The notes under the pieces were generated by a model, which did no database searches, was not told the DNA's origin, and saw only the letters and a list, made by a program, of their open reading frames with translations. This document shows positions 1 through 9,000 of a DNA stretch of 64,000 bases, in pieces (within the stretch, counting starts at the first letter, position 1; each line of letters opens with the position of its first letter). Source of the DNA: Odontocerum albicorne (Eukaryota > Arthropoda > Insecta > Trichoptera > Odontoceridae); assembly GCA_949825065.1 (NCBI GenBank), contig OX463864.1:10281787-10345786 (forward strand), read 5' to 3'. A program made the translations under genes and the position numbers.

Positions 1-340
1 CTAATGAAACAAAAATGGATATGATTTTTTAATTTGAAAGAATATTTCATGCCGTTTATGATTTTTTAAAAATATCGTTCAAATGACTTCCACAGTTTCT
101 TTTGCACTGGCCAATTCGATCACCCCAATTTTCGATGACTCGGTGGAGCATTGCCGGCTGTATGGCGCCAATAATACGACAAATGTTGGCCTCAAGTTCA
201 TCAAGAGTCTTGGGTTTGTTGATATAAACCTGTGATTTAACATAACACTAAAGAAAATAATCCATAGGCGTTAAATCGCACGATCTTGGTGGGCAATTCA
301 AAATCCTATCATTCCCAAAATACACCCTTTAGCTCACTTA
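1..340 (-). pseudogene. Tc1/mariner-superfamily transposase relic, C-terminal part, cut by window edge
   Basis: Reading the minus strand and allowing frame changes gives a run resembling CPPRSCDLTPMDYF followed by VKSQVYINKPKTLDELEA. This is the last catalytic-acid block and C-terminal tail of DDE_3-type (Tc1-like) transposases found in many insects. It has a stop and a frameshift shortly after the DYF block, so it is dead. It belongs to the same broad family as the pieces at 23226-23783, 33691-34248 and 56200-56720 but is a divergent copy. Family assignment is from remembered motifs, not a search. Confidence 0.6.
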
Positions 341-353
341 TTATATCCCTTAA

Positions 354-830
354 ATGACCTTCATTTTCAGCAAGCATAACCATATAATCTGCATACAGAA
401 GTCCACATTAATCAACATTAATAAACTGCCTGTAACTAACGTTTTGAATAAAATGAAGCATAATACTTGGCAACGATGGGCTTGGGATATAACTGGTCTA
501 AATAAGGGCTCTAGATATAAACCAATCCAACAATCTACCCCATTGAAACCATGGTTTAATATTATAAGAATTAATAATATGGAAGTGTCCGTCATGTGTC
601 GTTGGCGGACGAGCCACTGCGTGGTGGCTAGTCATTTTTACAGAATGGTTATTGTGGAAAATCCCGACTGCGAGTATAGTCTGGATGATGAAACTATAGA
701 CCATCTTATTTTCGGTTGCCCTTCACGAAACACATTTGATTTACTTAAAGTCATATTTTCGCTGCGTCAATTTTGCGTTTATTCTTTCTTTGAGGAACTT
801 TTCCATTCATAGATCGATTGTTCAATTTTT
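354..830 (+). pseudogene. LINE (non-LTR retrotransposon) ORF2 C-terminal fragment
   Basis: A 152-codon open frame ends at 812. Its second half has the pattern VMCRWRTSHC, then ASHFYRM, then DDETIDHLIFGCP. This matches the cysteine/histidine-containing C-terminal tail after the reverse transcriptase and RNase H of R1/LOA/jockey-type LINEs, where similar wording recurs (short hydrophobic-basic block, histidine, then DETxxHLIFxCP). No reverse-transcriptase core is present, so this is a 5'-truncated dead copy. The first 60 codons have no recognisable content. Confidence 0.6.
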
Positions 831-898
831 TAAACTTAATCAGTTGAAACTTTGAATTATTTGGCATTGTATTTTTTTAATTGATTTTATTATATTGA

Positions 899-1156
899 AT
901 CATATAATTGCATAATGTCTTTAATTTAGTTACTTACACAAATCATATAATTGCATAATGACTTTAATTTGGTTACTTACACAAATCATATAATTGCATG
1001 ATGTCTTTAATTTGGTTACTTACAAAAATCATATAATTGCATAATGACTTTAATTTGGTTACTTACACAAATCATATAATTGCATAATGTCTTGAATTTG
1101 GTTACTTACACAAATCATATAATTGCATAATGTCTTTAATTTGGTTACTTACACAA
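899..1156. repeat. 43-bp minisatellite, six copies
   Basis: Six head-to-tail units of 43 bp begin at 899, 942, 985, 1028, 1071 and 1114. The unit starts ATCATATAATTGCATAATG and ends TTACTTACACAA. Units differ at a few positions (gtct/gact, tagtt/ggtt). A broken seventh unit begins at 1157. The array is non-coding and directly follows the LINE 3' end. Confidence 0.9.
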
Positions 1157-1545
1157 ATCATCCTGGTTTGGGTGAATTGCCTATTTATAAACATAAAAAA
1201 ATAGACTGGCTTACATTTTTTTAGGCATATATTGTATCGTGATTAATAGTGACTCAAATTCTGTTATTAATGTAATAAACAACTTGTTATTTATAACAAA
1301 TGTAATAAAATGATAAAAAACCATTATGCAATTGTAATTCCTGTTGAATGTTTTGACTCGTATTTTTGCTAATGGATAAATTAATCAAACACATTTTTTG
1401 TTTATCTTGTGAATTCCATCGTTAATGTTTAGCGTAAAAAGGGAAAAAATAACATAACAAGTGAGTCAGGCCAGTAAATAATGCGACACAAAGTATTGGA
1501 TATTATATATTACATATTTACGAGTACGTGTTAAGCTAAATCTTG
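1157..1545. other. AT-rich spacer, nothing recognised
   Basis: I see no gene or repeat family here. One TACGAGTA octamer lies at 1519-1526 (see findings on possible Minos scars). Confidence 0.5.
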
Positions 1546-1725
1546 TAAATTTTAACCACTTTATGTAACTGTATATTATATATACAGGGGAGCACAAACC
1601 TTGTAACCCTACCGGTTTCAAGGTTTGTGCTCCCCTGATGATGAGGCGAAAGCCTTGACACCGGTAGGATCATACCGTTACGTAAAGTGGAATAAAAATA
1701 ATTTGTAAAAAGGAAAAAATAAGTA
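1545..1725 (+). mobile_element. Penelope-like element terminal repeat with partial inverted copy
   Basis: A copy of the recurrent terminal repeat. The arms 1587-1602 and 1620-1635 are reverse complements (GGGGAGCACAAACCTT and its complement). The plus-strand half continues with CTGATGATGAGGCGAAAGCC (1635 on), then a GACA box, CCGGTAGG, and CCGTTACG, followed by the usual GTGGAATAAA. Nearly the same text recurs about nine more times in the window, several next to GIY-YIG-like coding remnants, which ties it to a Penelope-like retroelement. Confidence 0.7.
1635..1681 (+). ncRNA. Hammerhead-like motif in Penelope-type terminal repeat
   Basis: Boxes in order: CTGATGA, a 5-bp stem GAGGC/GCCTT closed by a GAAA tetraloop, a GACA box (GAAA in most other copies), and a short third stem around GGTA/TACC. 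Penelope-like elements are known to carry hammerhead ribozymes, which have this box order. Caution: one extra base (T) lies between CTGATGA and stem II, and this copy has a change in the GAAA box. Activity is not claimed. Confidence 0.4.
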
Positions 1726-1756
1726 AATTAAAAATAAATAAATTATTTTATATTTT

Positions 1757-1825
1757 GTGTTCACCACAGGTTTAATTTAGGTTCACAACTAGTTTCGAAG
1801 ACCACCGTCTTCTTCGTCAGGTGAA
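1757..1825 (-). ncRNA. Second hammerhead-like motif, different Penelope-type family
   Basis: On the minus strand CTGACGA (1814-1820) is followed by one base, a perfect 6-bp stem GAAGAC/GTCTTC with a GGTG loop, and GAAAC. Short flanking arms TTCAC and GTGAA could form stem I. It lies just beyond the 3' end of a GIY-YIG-like remnant (1986-2354, minus). It differs in sequence from the common terminal repeat but shares box order and the extra base after the first box. Confidence 0.4.
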
Positions 1826-1985
1826 TATAAACTAAGCTGCTAAAATATATTTTGTACAAGTGTAAATAACCTAATATAAAAGAGATGAGGTAGGGGAGTG
1901 AAGTGGGGAGAGATGTAATACAATGGTGAATGGGGCGGGGAAAAAATGTGAAAGTGAATGTGAATCTTTAAGACAGGGGAGGATA

Positions 1986-2354
1986 TTAAATTGGGAACAT
2001 ATTAAGCAGAGGGCTATTATGAAAATTTGTTAGGTTATTGATGATATTTAGACTTAATTTTATAGATTTTTTAATCTCGAGAATTTCCAAATTGTCATGA
2101 TGCAATCCCCCTCGGTTTATATGTAGAATCCTCAAACCACGATTAATATCGAACGAATGGTTGTTTTCAATTAGGTGGTTAACGAACTCTGAAAAATTAT
2201 TGTTGTTCAGCCATCTTAAATGTTCCTTAACTCGTTTTTCAAAATTTCTTTTCGTCTTGCCAATATAAAAAATGTGAACAATCATTACATTGTAATTTGT
2301 AAACTCCGGAAAATGGCAACACAAAGTGAAACTATAGTCTTTTCGAAGATTCAA
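1986..2354 (-). pseudogene. Penelope-like element GIY-YIG endonuclease remnant (family 2)
   Basis: A 122-codon minus-strand frame. Its centre reads VHIFYIGKTKRNFEKRVKEH, then FVNHLIENNHSFDI and LEILEIKKS. This is the GIY-YIG nuclease layout of Penelope-like retroelements: the YIG half, an arginine-bearing helix, a conserved NH motif and a final glutamate-rich helix. The first GIY half is degraded (about where IVHIF now reads), and no upstream reverse transcriptase is intact. Divergent from the copies at 7210 and 30240, so a second family. Confidence 0.65.
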
Positions 2355-2529
2355 GAAAATATAATTTGATTAAAATAAATTACAATGTCTTCAAACCTTC
2401 ACAATTTCAATGCCTTAATTATAGAGAATTTATAAATAAAATAAAAGAAGTGAATTTGTTATTACGCGAATTTTAAGATGTACTCGTATATGCGAGTCAT
2501 TGCAGATATATTTGAGATGGTAAAGGTAA

Positions 2530-2640
2530 CTTTCGCGCGAAAAATCACCGGGTTGAACCTTCACATGGCACAGGCATTTTTCACCTAGTATTTGAAGATG
2601 TAAGGTGTTATATATGACTTCGGTCATACACATTCTTTCA
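2530..2640 (+). mobile_element. tRNA-derived SINE A, 5'-truncated copy
   Basis: Contains a degraded B-box-like GGGTTGAACC, the element-specific GCATTTTTCACCTAGTATT and the 3' motif ATGACTTCGGTCATA. The same order is found at 9577-9720 (plus), 12390-12545 (minus) and 19420-19575 (plus). A TACTCGTA octamer lies just upstream at 2481-2488. Confidence 0.6.
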
Positions 2641-2649
2641 AAAAAGAAA

Positions 2650-2985
2650 AAACGAAAATATGCCAGTGTACTCTGATCGTCTCACTTCGGTATGCCATTG
2701 GATCCAATACAGCGGTGTAGCCAGTGAGTTTGCTGGTATACAACGGTTCACTCACTTAAAACAAACTCTATGACAGCTTCGCTTTCCAATTGAATTGACG
2801 TCGGAATGGCGAGGGGATCCTCGACTACGAAGCCCAGCATCGGCGATGATTTGACTAATTCCATTTTTTTATAAACAAGTGTTACTGATGCAGCTTTATT
2901 GAAACATGTTTTTTTTAATCCGCTTTGTACGGATTTCTCCTGAAACACAAAGAGTATCTGCTTCTAGCGTTAGATTATTAAATTG
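2650..2985. repeat. SINE-associated repeat U followed by inverted repeat V
   Basis: 2650-2850 is repeat U (marker TTTGCTGGTATACAACGG, then CTCACTCACTTAAAA), which follows SINE A here and at 26740. U recurs at 4796-4905, 19835-20030 and 26740-26990. 2905-2985 is the start of repeat V (a T-run, then CGGATTTCTCCTG and CTAGCGTTAG), which recurs at 13565-13800 and 19615-19850. V begins with a T-run in each copy, so it looks like a retroposed sequence in minus orientation. Confidence 0.6.
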
Positions 2986-3229
2986 TAGATATCATTTAAA
3001 TATATCAACATATGTATTGAATCAATGTTATTTAATATAAAATATTTTTTTCTAAAATATATGGTAGTTTATTTTTCTTAAATATATGGTAGATTTATTA
3101 AATGTTTATGTACAGTTTTCTCTAACAGTATACAGCCTTGACGTTCTCCGTTCTACACCTGGAATAGTTATGAGATATACTAGTCATTTTCGAAGTGAAT
3201 CAAGCCAAAATGATTTTTTTACTTGTAAA

Positions 3230-3400
3230 TTGTAATTTATTTAGTCAAACACTCTTTATTCCACTTTATATAACAGTATAACCCTACCGGTTTCAAGGTT
3301 TTCACCTCATCATTGGGTAAGTACAAACAGTAGGGTTATACCGTAATATAAAGTGAAATAAACAGTGTTTGATTAAACAAATTACTATCTCTTGAAACCT
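3230..3400. mobile_element. Penelope-type terminal repeat, collapsed inverted pair
   Basis: A minus-oriented copy (TTTATTCCAC to CATCATTGGG) is followed directly by the distal end of a plus copy (GTAGGGTTATACCG to AATAAACAGTGTTTGA). The central parts of the second copy are missing, so the arms pair only in their outer 60 bp or so. Confidence 0.7.
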
Positions 3401-3840
3401 TCACAACGTTAATGTTTTATGTTTAAATAATATATAAATAAATTCAGATAAATCTGTAGAACTATTTTATTTCATGAACACCGCAAAGTGAGTAATGATT
3501 TTAAAAAAATACACAGTTTACATAGCATTTATAAGGCGTACACGTCGACCTTGTTTAACGCCAAAATTTAGGTCACATACAATAAAAAATGTATACTCAG
3601 TAACTATTATAAAACTGTGCAAATACCGATTTTTGGGCACGAAGAGTATACAATGTATTTGTACCTAGTATAGTTTAATAAGTATTGAGTTGAAAACCAA
3701 GGTTAGTGGCCTTGTTCGATAAACTATTACTAAACGTTTCATAATTTGCGAGTTATATCGTCGTGCAGAACACAAACTAAATATGTCTAAAATATATTGT
3801 TTATAGTTAAGGCATTAACATTGTGAAGGTTTAAAGATAT
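3400..3840. other. Spacer, nothing recognised
   Basis: AT-rich sequence without a supported gene. The last 30 bp (GGCATTAACATTGTGAAGG) belong to the outer flank of the next Penelope-type repeat, as the same text precedes the copy at 42720. Confidence 0.4.
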
Positions 3841-4400
3841 TGTGATTTGTTTTTATCAAACACTGTTTATTCCACTTTTTGTAACGGTATAACCCTACCG
3901 GTTTCAAGGTTTTCACCTTATCATCAGGGGTGCACAAACAAGACTGAATTCTGTTCGAACTGATACCGACATAAACGCTTCTAACGGTAAACATTCGGGT
4001 TGAGTCGGAGGGAGGAGTCAACCTCGGCGAGCAGTGACGATATTTTTGGAATATACGTGTTTGCTAGATGTTCACCCCGATGCTTTGACTTTGAAATTTC
4101 AAGGGTCTCTCATCTGTCCAGTTTGTTTCCGTTACTACTGATATGTAAGAAATTGTCATAATCGGTATAAAATGTATGGTTTTCACGGTGACAATGATTA
4201 GCCATTTCAGAATAAATTAGAGACTTTGTTAAGGCGGATTTTTGTCCACGAAATCTCTTTGCAAATAATCTTCCTGTATACTTACCACTGTTGCTAAGTA
4301 CACACCTGATGATGAGGTGAAAACTTTGAAACCGGTAGGGTTATACCGTTACAAAAAGTGGAATAAACAGTGTTTGATAAAAACAAATTACAATGTCTAG
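3840..4400. mobile_element. Deleted Penelope-like element between inverted terminal repeats
   Basis: A minus copy of the terminal repeat (about 3845-3940) and a plus copy (about 4300-4398) face each other. Between them, on the minus strand, is a shrunken GIY-YIG domain: 4080-4300 contains the text for the SSNGN and ENHTF blocks also seen at 7380-7480, but much of the nuclease is deleted. Hammerhead-like boxes lie at 3881-3927 (minus) and 4306-4352 (plus). Stem II pairs differently in each (AAGGT/ACCTT versus GAGGT/ACTTT), which preserves pairing. Confidence 0.7.
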
Positions 4401-4539
4401 GATAGCTTTTAATAATAAAAAGATAATTTTATAGCGCCATTTAGAAAGCAGACTTCTCGAGATTTGAATATACTATTATTGACAGATAAAAAATAAATAT
4501 AACATTGTCGTCTTTGCTGGGCCTTTGCGTTTAAGGTTT

Positions 4540-4795
4540 GATCGTTCAGTTGGATGGTGAAGCAGTGCTTTATTGTATTGTATTGTATTACACTTTCGTT
4601 GTCCACAGAACAACCTGGCGAGCTTATTACCACGTGGCAATCTCTTCCAACCAACCAGAAATATGTTAAAGTGGGTTAGAGTGAAAAACAGATTGGAATC
4701 CTTTTTTTTAAATCTGTGTCCCAGCGGCATTTGAACCCGCAACCTTCGGGATTGGAGACAGGTGTTTTACCAACTATACCACGGAGGTCGTGTTT
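4540..4795 (-). mobile_element. tRNA-derived SINE B with LINE-A-like 3' tail
   Basis: On the minus strand the order is: tRNA-like head (A box-like TATAGTTGGTAAAAC; B box-like GGTTCAAATGC at 4725-4740), a body with CAATCTGTTTTTCACTC, then a tail TGGTTGGAAGAGATTGCCAC, ending in a TACAA-type run near 4575. The tail is closely similar to the 3' end of LINE A (for example 24575-24620), suggesting that this SINE borrows the LINE's priming tail. Other copies: 14365-14545, 16465-16635, 19286-19420. Confidence 0.65.
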
Positions 4796-4905
4796 GGAGT
4801 TTGTTTTAAGTGAGTGAGCTGTTGTACACCAGCAAACTTATCCACCACACCGTTGTACTGAATCAAATGGCACACCGAGGTGAGACGATAGGAGAAAATA
4901 CATAT
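4796..4905 (-). repeat. Repeat U, minus orientation
   Basis: Reverse complement of the U repeat seen at 2660 and 19835; marker AGCAAACTTATCCACCAC. Confidence 0.6.
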
Positions 4906-5060
4906 ATTTAACCCTGAGAGCGCTACGAGAAAAAAATATAATTGTCTATCTAGTGCTGAGATATATTTACGATTCGGACGTTCGTCATAAATATTTATTT
5001 TAAACAACAAAAAAACAAAAAACAAATATTTTTACAACATAAATATATTTTAGAATATGT

Positions 5061-5105
5061 ACCCTTGTATTCTAAATGAATGATATTCATTTAGAATACA
5101 AGGGT
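5061..5105. repeat. Perfect 21-bp hairpin
   Basis: Arms 5061-5081 (ACCCTTGTATTCTAAATGAA + T) and 5085-5105 are exact reverse complements around the 3-bp loop GAT. It may be a very small foldback element or a processing hairpin; no flanking duplication is evident. Confidence 0.8.
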
Positions 5106-5174
5106 AGAACAAATTTCTTCCACTGCTATAGCAGTGCGCCGATCTCTCAGGGTTAAGCTATGGGTAAGGATAGA

Positions 5175-5909
5175 TTTCAATCTCGAATTACGTTTGCGAA
5201 TTTTGCGTCGCTACATTTTCTCCTTACTTCTTTATACTATTGAATCTGCAACAATGATTTGAATCTCGAATTACGTTTGCGAATTTTGCGTTGCTACATT
5301 TTCTCCTTACTTCTTTATACTATTTAATCTGCAACAATTATTTCAATCTCAAATTACATATGCGAATTTTGCGTTGTTACGTTTTCTCCTTACTTCTTTA
5401 TACTATTGAATCTGCAACAATTATTTCAATCTCGAATTACGTTTGCGAATTTTGCGTCGCTACGTTTTCTCCTAACTTCGTTATACTATTGAATCTGTAA
5501 CAATGATTTCAATCTCGAATTACGTTTGCGAATTTTGCGTTGTTACGTTTTCTCCTTACTTCTTTATACTATTGAATCTGCAACAATGATTTCAATCTAG
5601 AATTACGTTTGCGAATTTTGTGTTGCTACATTTTCTCCTTACTTATTTATACTATTTAATCTGCAACAATAATTTCAATCTCGAATTACGTTTGCGAATT
5701 TGGTGTTGCTACATTTTCTCCTTACTTCTTTATACTATTTAATTTGCAACAATGATTTCAATCTCGAATTACGTTTGCGAATTTTGCGACGCTACATGTT
5801 CTCCTAACTTCTTTATACTATTGAATCTGCAACAACGATTTCAATCTCGAATTACGTTTGCGAATTTTGCGTTGCTACATTTTCTCTTTACTTCTTTATA
5901 CTATTGAAT
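5175..5909. repeat. 83-bp satellite, about 8.9 copies
   Basis: The unit begins TTTCAATCTCGAATTACG and ends ATTGAATCTGCAACAATGA. Copies differ by a few percent (for example GCGTTGCTAC/GCGTCGCTAC, ATTGAATC/ATTTAATC). Direct tandem array with no coding content; the small open frames across it are artefacts of the repeat. Confidence 0.92.
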
Positions 5910-6274
5910 CATGGAGACTTACTCACGTCACCACAAACAAACTAAAATCTTTTGAAATGTGGTACTATTTGTTCACAATTTCTTAATACTTTCATGCAAA
6001 TACTCGTGTACATCTGTTGGATTTATTCCTTGAAAATTGTTTTTTCGAAAAAACCCGCTTTTTTATCATAATTATCATATTATTGGTACCTGTCTACAAT
6101 ATTAATATCAATCCTGTGGTTTCTCAGAAGCATCAAGAAATTATTGTGTAACGTGTAATGACTTACAATGGAGGGAATCGCATTCACTTCCAGACTGGTT
6201 TTCTTAGACCATTTAACATAAGAATTTATGGTTTTCATTAGCTTATATGTCTTTAGACCAGGGGTGCTCTAACG

Positions 6275-6613
6275 CAGTGCTCTGCAACCTTTTCTCACCT
6301 ACGACACACCAAAATTCTTCCTAGAATTCCGCGGCACACCAAAAGCTAAAATATATAGGTATTAAATTAGGCATGAGTCTTCAGCGACGCGCATAAGGGT
6401 CATTTTTCTTTGTCTATGACTAATTTGGTGCGGCCATGGTGTGTACAAAGCACACTACGCAGTTTTCAACAGTTGGCACCAGTTATTGTGTATTAAATAC
6501 ATAATGAAAAATTGTAAAATGTCAAATACTCGTACATTGAATTTGACCGCGGCACACCTGTATCCGGCTCACGGCACACCAGTGTGCCACGGCACACCGG
6601 TTGCGAAGCACTG
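6275..6613. mobile_element. Non-autonomous hAT MITE with 8-bp target duplication
   Basis: 339 bp. Left terminus CAGTGCTCTGCAACC and right terminus GGTTGCGAAGCACTG are near-perfect inverted repeats. The 8-bp direct duplication CTCTAACG lies exactly at both flanks (6267-6274 and 6614-6621), which fixes the borders and the superfamily (hAT makes 8-bp duplications). It is inserted in the left end of another hAT element. A TACTCGTA octamer lies inside at 6527-6534. Confidence 0.9.
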
Positions 6614-6912
6614 CTCTAACGGTCGATCGCGGGAGGTTTTTAAGTCGATCAATTATATATTATATTTTTGAAATTTCTGACATTCAATTTATAAAAAGTA
6701 CACTAAATATTTTTTAACAATTATTTTTACCTAAAATTTGTTAATATAGTAACGAACATTAAATATTAAATTATCATCTATCTGATATATGATAATTTAA
6801 CATTTAATAGATGATATTTGTGCTGAGATAGCTCTATCTCGTCCAGTTACTATCGAAAATGAGGTCTTGAAAATTTTCTATCTAATTCATAATTTCCTAT
6901 TTTCTATCGAAA

Positions 6913-7098
6913 ATGATGTCAGATATACATCTCAAAGCCAGAGCAACAGACACTCGTAACATATTTCAGGCTTGTTTATCTGAAGAAAAATATCCATGTT
7001 TGAAACAAATTGCCTGTCAGTTACGAGTAACAGCATTGTTTGGGCCAACTTATTTGTGCGAGTCTGCGTTTTCCGAAATGAAAATAATTATATTGTAA
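6913..7098 (+). pseudogene. hAT transposase C-terminal dimerisation (hATC) fragment
   Basis: A 61-codon frame. Residues 25-58 read KYPCLKQIACQLRVTALFGP then TYLCESAFSEMK. This is the classic hATC signature (KYPxLxxxA, then FG(S/P)TYLCExxFSxMK). The catalytic core is absent, so it cannot be active. It belongs to the hAT element whose left end is at 6259. Confidence 0.8.
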
Positions 7099-7099
7099 T

Positions 7100-7745
7100 T
7101 GATTTTTATCAAACACTGTTTATTCCACTTTTTTTTGTGACGGTATAACCCTACCGGTTTCAAGGCTTTCACCTCATCTTCAGGGGAGCGCAAACAAGAC
7201 TAAATGCTGTTCGAACTGGTACCGATATACACGCTTCAACGGATGGGGGCTGAGGGATGAGGGAGGCATGGGACAATTTCGGCCAAGAGCGGAGAGATTT
7301 TTGGGAAATAACTGTTCAACAGATGTTCGGATCGGTGTACTGATTTAGAAATTTCTAGGGCCTCCAATCTGTCCAATTTATTTCCGTTACTACTGATATG
7401 TAAGAATTTGGCATCATCGATAGAAAAAGTATGGTTTTCACGGTGACAATGATTAGCCATTTCACGGTGACAATGATTTGCGTTTACGAAATCTCTTTTA
7501 AAGGGTCTTCCTGTGTTTCCTATATAGAAATTATCACAGTCAGCACATAAAAGTTTATACACACCACTGTTGCTAAGTATTCCATTTTTGCCTTTCCCAT
7601 TAAATAAGAGTTTCCGGAGATTAAAATTAGTGTAAAAAGCTGGCTTTATGTGACTTGGAATATTTTTGGTTATTTCGTTTAATATGTTTTTAATAAATAG
7701 GACTTTGCTGCATTTATAGCAAATAATTAAATCTAAATATCGTTA
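7100..7745 (-). mobile_element. Penelope-like element 3' part with terminal repeat (minus)
   Basis: Terminal repeat about 7100-7200 with a hammerhead-like variant at 7137-7183 (CTGAAGA instead of CTGATGA). It is followed on the minus strand by the GIY-YIG domain (7236-7562) and, further upstream in the reading direction, a decayed stretch to 7745 with the same order as the plus-strand copy at 30080-30250. Confidence 0.75.
7236..7562 (-). pseudogene. Penelope-like element GIY-YIG endonuclease domain
   Basis: A 108-codon frame starting VYKLLCADCDNFYIGNTGRP (first residue M in this frame), then HCHRENHTFSIDDAKFLHIS and LDRLEALEISKS. These are the GIY-YIG motifs (YKL..CxxC..FYIG), the NH motif and the catalytic-glutamate helix region (LExLEI). 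The CADC knuckle before FYIG is typical of Penelope-like elements. A short duplication of a HCHREMANHC-like segment and lack of an attached reverse transcriptase mark it as a broken copy. Confidence 0.8.
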
Positions 7746-8074
7746 TCGTCTCAGTGACGAACCTTTTAATTCATGCTTGCGTTTGGCACTTAGTAATTAC
7801 GTGCCATCCTATGAAAATGATGCAGAGGACATGCATCGTGTTTTGTGAAACTGCGATTTTAATCGAGTCAATAATTTTTGAAGGGATCTCCACTCAGTCT
7901 GACATCGGTTCATCTTCAGACCAATTGATTTATCCGATCTGGTAGCGTCAAAGAATAGTTTTCTGTGAAAGGGCTTTGCTCGGCTGTTTGAACTCCAGGC
8001 CTCAAGCCACTTTATATATTTACTGCACTGAGTCATTTTATATATCCCGTGATGTTGGACCTTAAGCCCGTCAC
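7746..8074 (-). other. Unassigned sequence with a weak minus-strand frame
   Basis: A 75-codon minus-strand frame (7809-8036) has a coding-like composition around SKYIKWLEAWSSNSRAKPF but I do not recognise it. It may be the remains of a transposase body upstream of the 30-bp repeat. No function is assigned. Confidence 0.25.
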
Positions 8075-8825
8075 GCTCAGATGTGTCGCTACTATTATTT
8101 TCACACTCGATGTGTTATTTTCACACTCAGATGTGTCGCTACTATTATTTCCCCACTCAGATGTGTCACTACTATTATTTTCAGACTGAAATGTGTCGCT
8201 ACTATTATTTTCATACTGAAATGTGTCGCTACTATTATTTTCACACTCAAATGTGTCGCTACTGTTATTTTCATACTCAAATGTGTCGCTACTGTTATTT
8301 TCACACTCAAATGTGTCACTTCTATTATTTTTACACTCAGATGGGTCGCTACTATTATTTTACAACTCAGATGGGTCGCTACTATTATTTTCACACTCAT
8401 ATGTGTCGATACTATTATTTTCACACTCAGATGTGTCGCTACTATTATTTTCACACTCATATGTGTCGTTACTATTATTTTCACACTCATATGTGTCGAT
8501 ACTATTATACTATTATTTTCCCACTTAGATGTGTTGCTTCTATTATTGTGTCGCTACTATCATTTTCACACTCAGATGTGTCGCTACTATTATTTTCACA
8601 CTCAGATGTGTCACTACTATTATTTTCACATTCATATGTGTCGCTACTATTATTTTCCCACTCAGATGTGGCGTATCTATTATTTTCACACTTAAATGCG
8701 TCGCTACTGTTATTTTCATACTCAAATGTGTCGCTTCTATTTTTTTCACCTTCAGATGTGTCACTAATAATCTTTTCACACTCGGATGTGTCGCTACTAT
8801 TATCTTCACACTCAGAGTCCCTTTT
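8075..8825. repeat. 30-bp minisatellite, about 25 copies
   Basis: Unit ATGTGTCGCTACTATTATTT followed by TCACACTCAG. Because 30 is a multiple of three and the unit has no stop in five of six frames, long spurious frames run through it in both directions (plus frames give MCRYYYFHTQ repeats). The array is disturbed near 8505-8550, where a partial unit shifts the phase. Copies differ mostly at positions 7-10 and in the last ten bases. Confidence 0.92.
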
Positions 8826-8864
8826 AGCAGTTCCTTCGTCGTTACTTAGTGACGTTGTGCTCAT
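8505..8864 (-). pseudogene. Possible acidic-repeat protein fragment made of 10-residue repeats
   Basis: One of the frames through the 30-bp repeat extends beyond it: a minus-strand start at 8864 gives MSTTSLSNDEGTAKRDSECE, then about ten copies of a consensus NNSSDTSECE. Unlike the other frames it has a non-repetitive N-terminus and a hydrophilic, acidic composition. It loses phase at about 8510. It could be the start of a dead gene or transposase with an acidic N-terminus, or pure chance. I do not recognise it. Confidence 0.25.
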
Positions 8865-9000
8865 AAAAAAAGATCGATCTTCAAGTGCAGATTGCCTTGG
8901 ATGTAGACTTATTTTGTCCCCATAAAAGGGTGGGATCGAACTAAATTAAACTAAAGCTTATATGCTACTTATCATATATGATACTTAAAACTGCTTCGAA

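Larger units (their letters stand above)
6259..7100 (+). mobile_element. hAT element remnant with nested MITE
   Basis: The left end CAGGGGTGCTCTAACGGTCG (reconstructed across the nested insertion) resembles the terminal repeat of ZBED5-type hAT elements. Most of the coding region is deleted; a C-terminal dimerisation fragment survives at 6940-7098. No matching right terminus is seen because a Penelope-type repeat abuts at about 7100. Confidence 0.55.

Noticed and set aside
5175..5909. CRISPR-like direct repeats
   Set aside because: Units are directly adjoining with no unique spacers, in a eukaryotic genome.
8081..8925. Plus-strand frames of 204 and 280 codons with MCRYYYFHTQ or LLLFSHSDVS repeats
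   Set aside because: They are created by a 30-bp tandem repeat that lacks stops in five frames; no unique coding sequence is attached to them.
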